From Acidobacteriota bacterium (GTDB lineage Bacteria > Acidobacteriota > Terriglobia > UBA7540), in NCBI GenBank assembly GCA_021780055.1, contig JAJXZM010000509.1, positions 1 through 14,721 of the forward strand: a stretch of 14,721 nt of DNA, given 5' to 3'. Position numbers and translations under genes: made by a program. The stretch's first letter is position 1. Each line of letters opens with the position of its first letter. This document shows, in pieces, positions 14,241 through 14,721 of the stretch. Under the pieces are notes generated by a model. The model was not told the origin of the DNA. It saw only the letters and a list, made by a program, of their open reading frames with translations, and searched no databases.

Positions 14241-14721
14241 CTACGAAAATCTTGTGCGCTTCCAGAGCAACATGGCGCCGGCGACAAGCAGGCCGAGGGT
14301 GGCGACAAGCAGGACAACGATCCAGACAGGATGCATCTCGATGGGCGGGCGAGTGGTTCCATGGGCGAGCCACACAAAAATCCCAACAGCCACGGCGACG
14401 ATGGCGAAATCCCACCATCTCCAGCCGTGCGAACGGTCGGCCATCACGTCTTCGCCTGCCTGGGCGCGGAAAACCTCGTCGTGGTTGAGACCGTAGCGGT
14501 CGCACTCGCTTTCAATCGCCTCGCTCCATGCGGCGTGTTCCGAGGCGGGAGCTTCAGCCTGGCTGATGGCAAGCGCGCCCAGGATCATCACTACAGACCC
14601 GGTCACCACCATCACTTGCGCTGCCGAGCCGCGACCCGCCAATTCACCAAAGACCAGTGAGCCCCACGCCAGCCCCCAGAGCTGATTGGTATTGGACAGC
14701 GGAATGCCGCGCCCGATGCCG
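14241..14721 (-). CDS. GRP/DMT-like membrane transporter, C-terminal part (runs off the right edge)
   Basis: The reading frame is open from the right edge (first full codon at 14720) and stops with TAG at 14241-14243, giving 159 visible C-terminal residues; the start lies outside. The visible part begins GIGRGIPLSNTNQLWGLAWG and continues LVFGEL, resembling the late membrane segments of glucose/ribose-uptake or rhamnose-type permeases in the drug/metabolite transporter superfamily. Hydrophobic segments lie at about 11-24, 35-52, 105-119 and 131-150 of the visible part. Between the second and third is a polar insert of about 50 residues (SQAEAPASEHAAW to MADRSHGW). It converges on modC with a 55-bp gap. 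The family assignment is from pattern memory, and the substrate is unknown. Confidence 0.6.
   Translation of the reverse strand, partial: GIGRGIPLSNTNQLWGLAWGSLVFGELAGRGSAAQVMVVTGSVVMILGALAISQAEAPASEHAAWSEAIESECDRYGLNHDEVFRAQAGEDVMADRSHGWRWWDFAIVAVAVGIFVWLAHGTTRPPIEMHPVWIVVLLVATLGLLVAGAMLLWKRTRFS

Noticed and set aside
1..14721. CRISPR array, insertion sequence, tRNA or rRNA
   Set aside because: No spaced direct repeats, transposase motifs, cloverleaf-like stems or rRNA-like sequence were found by eye on either strand.

Overview
This window is a stretch of bacterial chromosome, most likely from an Acidobacteriota member. That assignment is an inference. It rests on the fairly high GC, a secreted Tricorn-type protease, a Tat-exported TIM-barrel sugar isomerase-like protein, a GT87-type membrane glycosyltransferase and an intergenic repeat of the CATGCTGAGCGG type that I associate with this phylum. 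I see no phage, IS or CRISPR genes.

Left part (1-3643, all minus strand): a tight three-gene cluster read right to left. It holds a fold-type-I PLP aminotransferase, a natural fusion of uroporphyrinogen-III synthase with uroporphyrinogen decarboxylase (HemD-HemE), and the start of ferrochelatase (HemH), which runs off the left edge. Gaps of about 45 bp suggest one transcript. The fusion joins two consecutive steps of heme synthesis.

Middle-left (3809-6410, minus strand): a Tat-signal sugar phosphate isomerase/epimerase-like protein and a GT87/DUF2029 polytopic glycosyltransferase. They are separated by about 600 bp without genes. That gap contains a Rho-independent terminator for the glycosyltransferase, a 10-bp dyad and a perfect TGTGA-N6-TCACA (CRP/FNR-type) palindrome. 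The glycosyltransferase has an extended -10 promoter. A further gene-poor stretch (about 6551-7408) follows.

Middle-right (7409-10786, plus strand): a 1125-residue secreted Tricorn-like protease with beta-propeller repeats, a PDZ domain and an S41 catalytic domain with an intact catalytic set. An imperfect 19-bp inverted repeat of REP/MITE type follows it.

Right part (11046-14185, plus strand): a complete molybdate uptake operon. It starts with a small regulator that joins an excisionase/MerR-like helix-turn-helix to a single Mop (molybdate-binding TOBE) domain, followed by modA (lipoprotein), modB and modC. The promoter has TTGATT and TATATT boxes 17 bp apart. A perfect palindrome lies in the spacer and over the -10 box, and a second 9-bp dyad ends directly at the regulator's start codon. 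This looks like an autoregulated molybdate circuit that does not use a classical ModE, and it is the most interesting regulatory structure here. The window ends in the 3' part of a convergent minus-strand membrane protein resembling GRP/DMT-family transporters.
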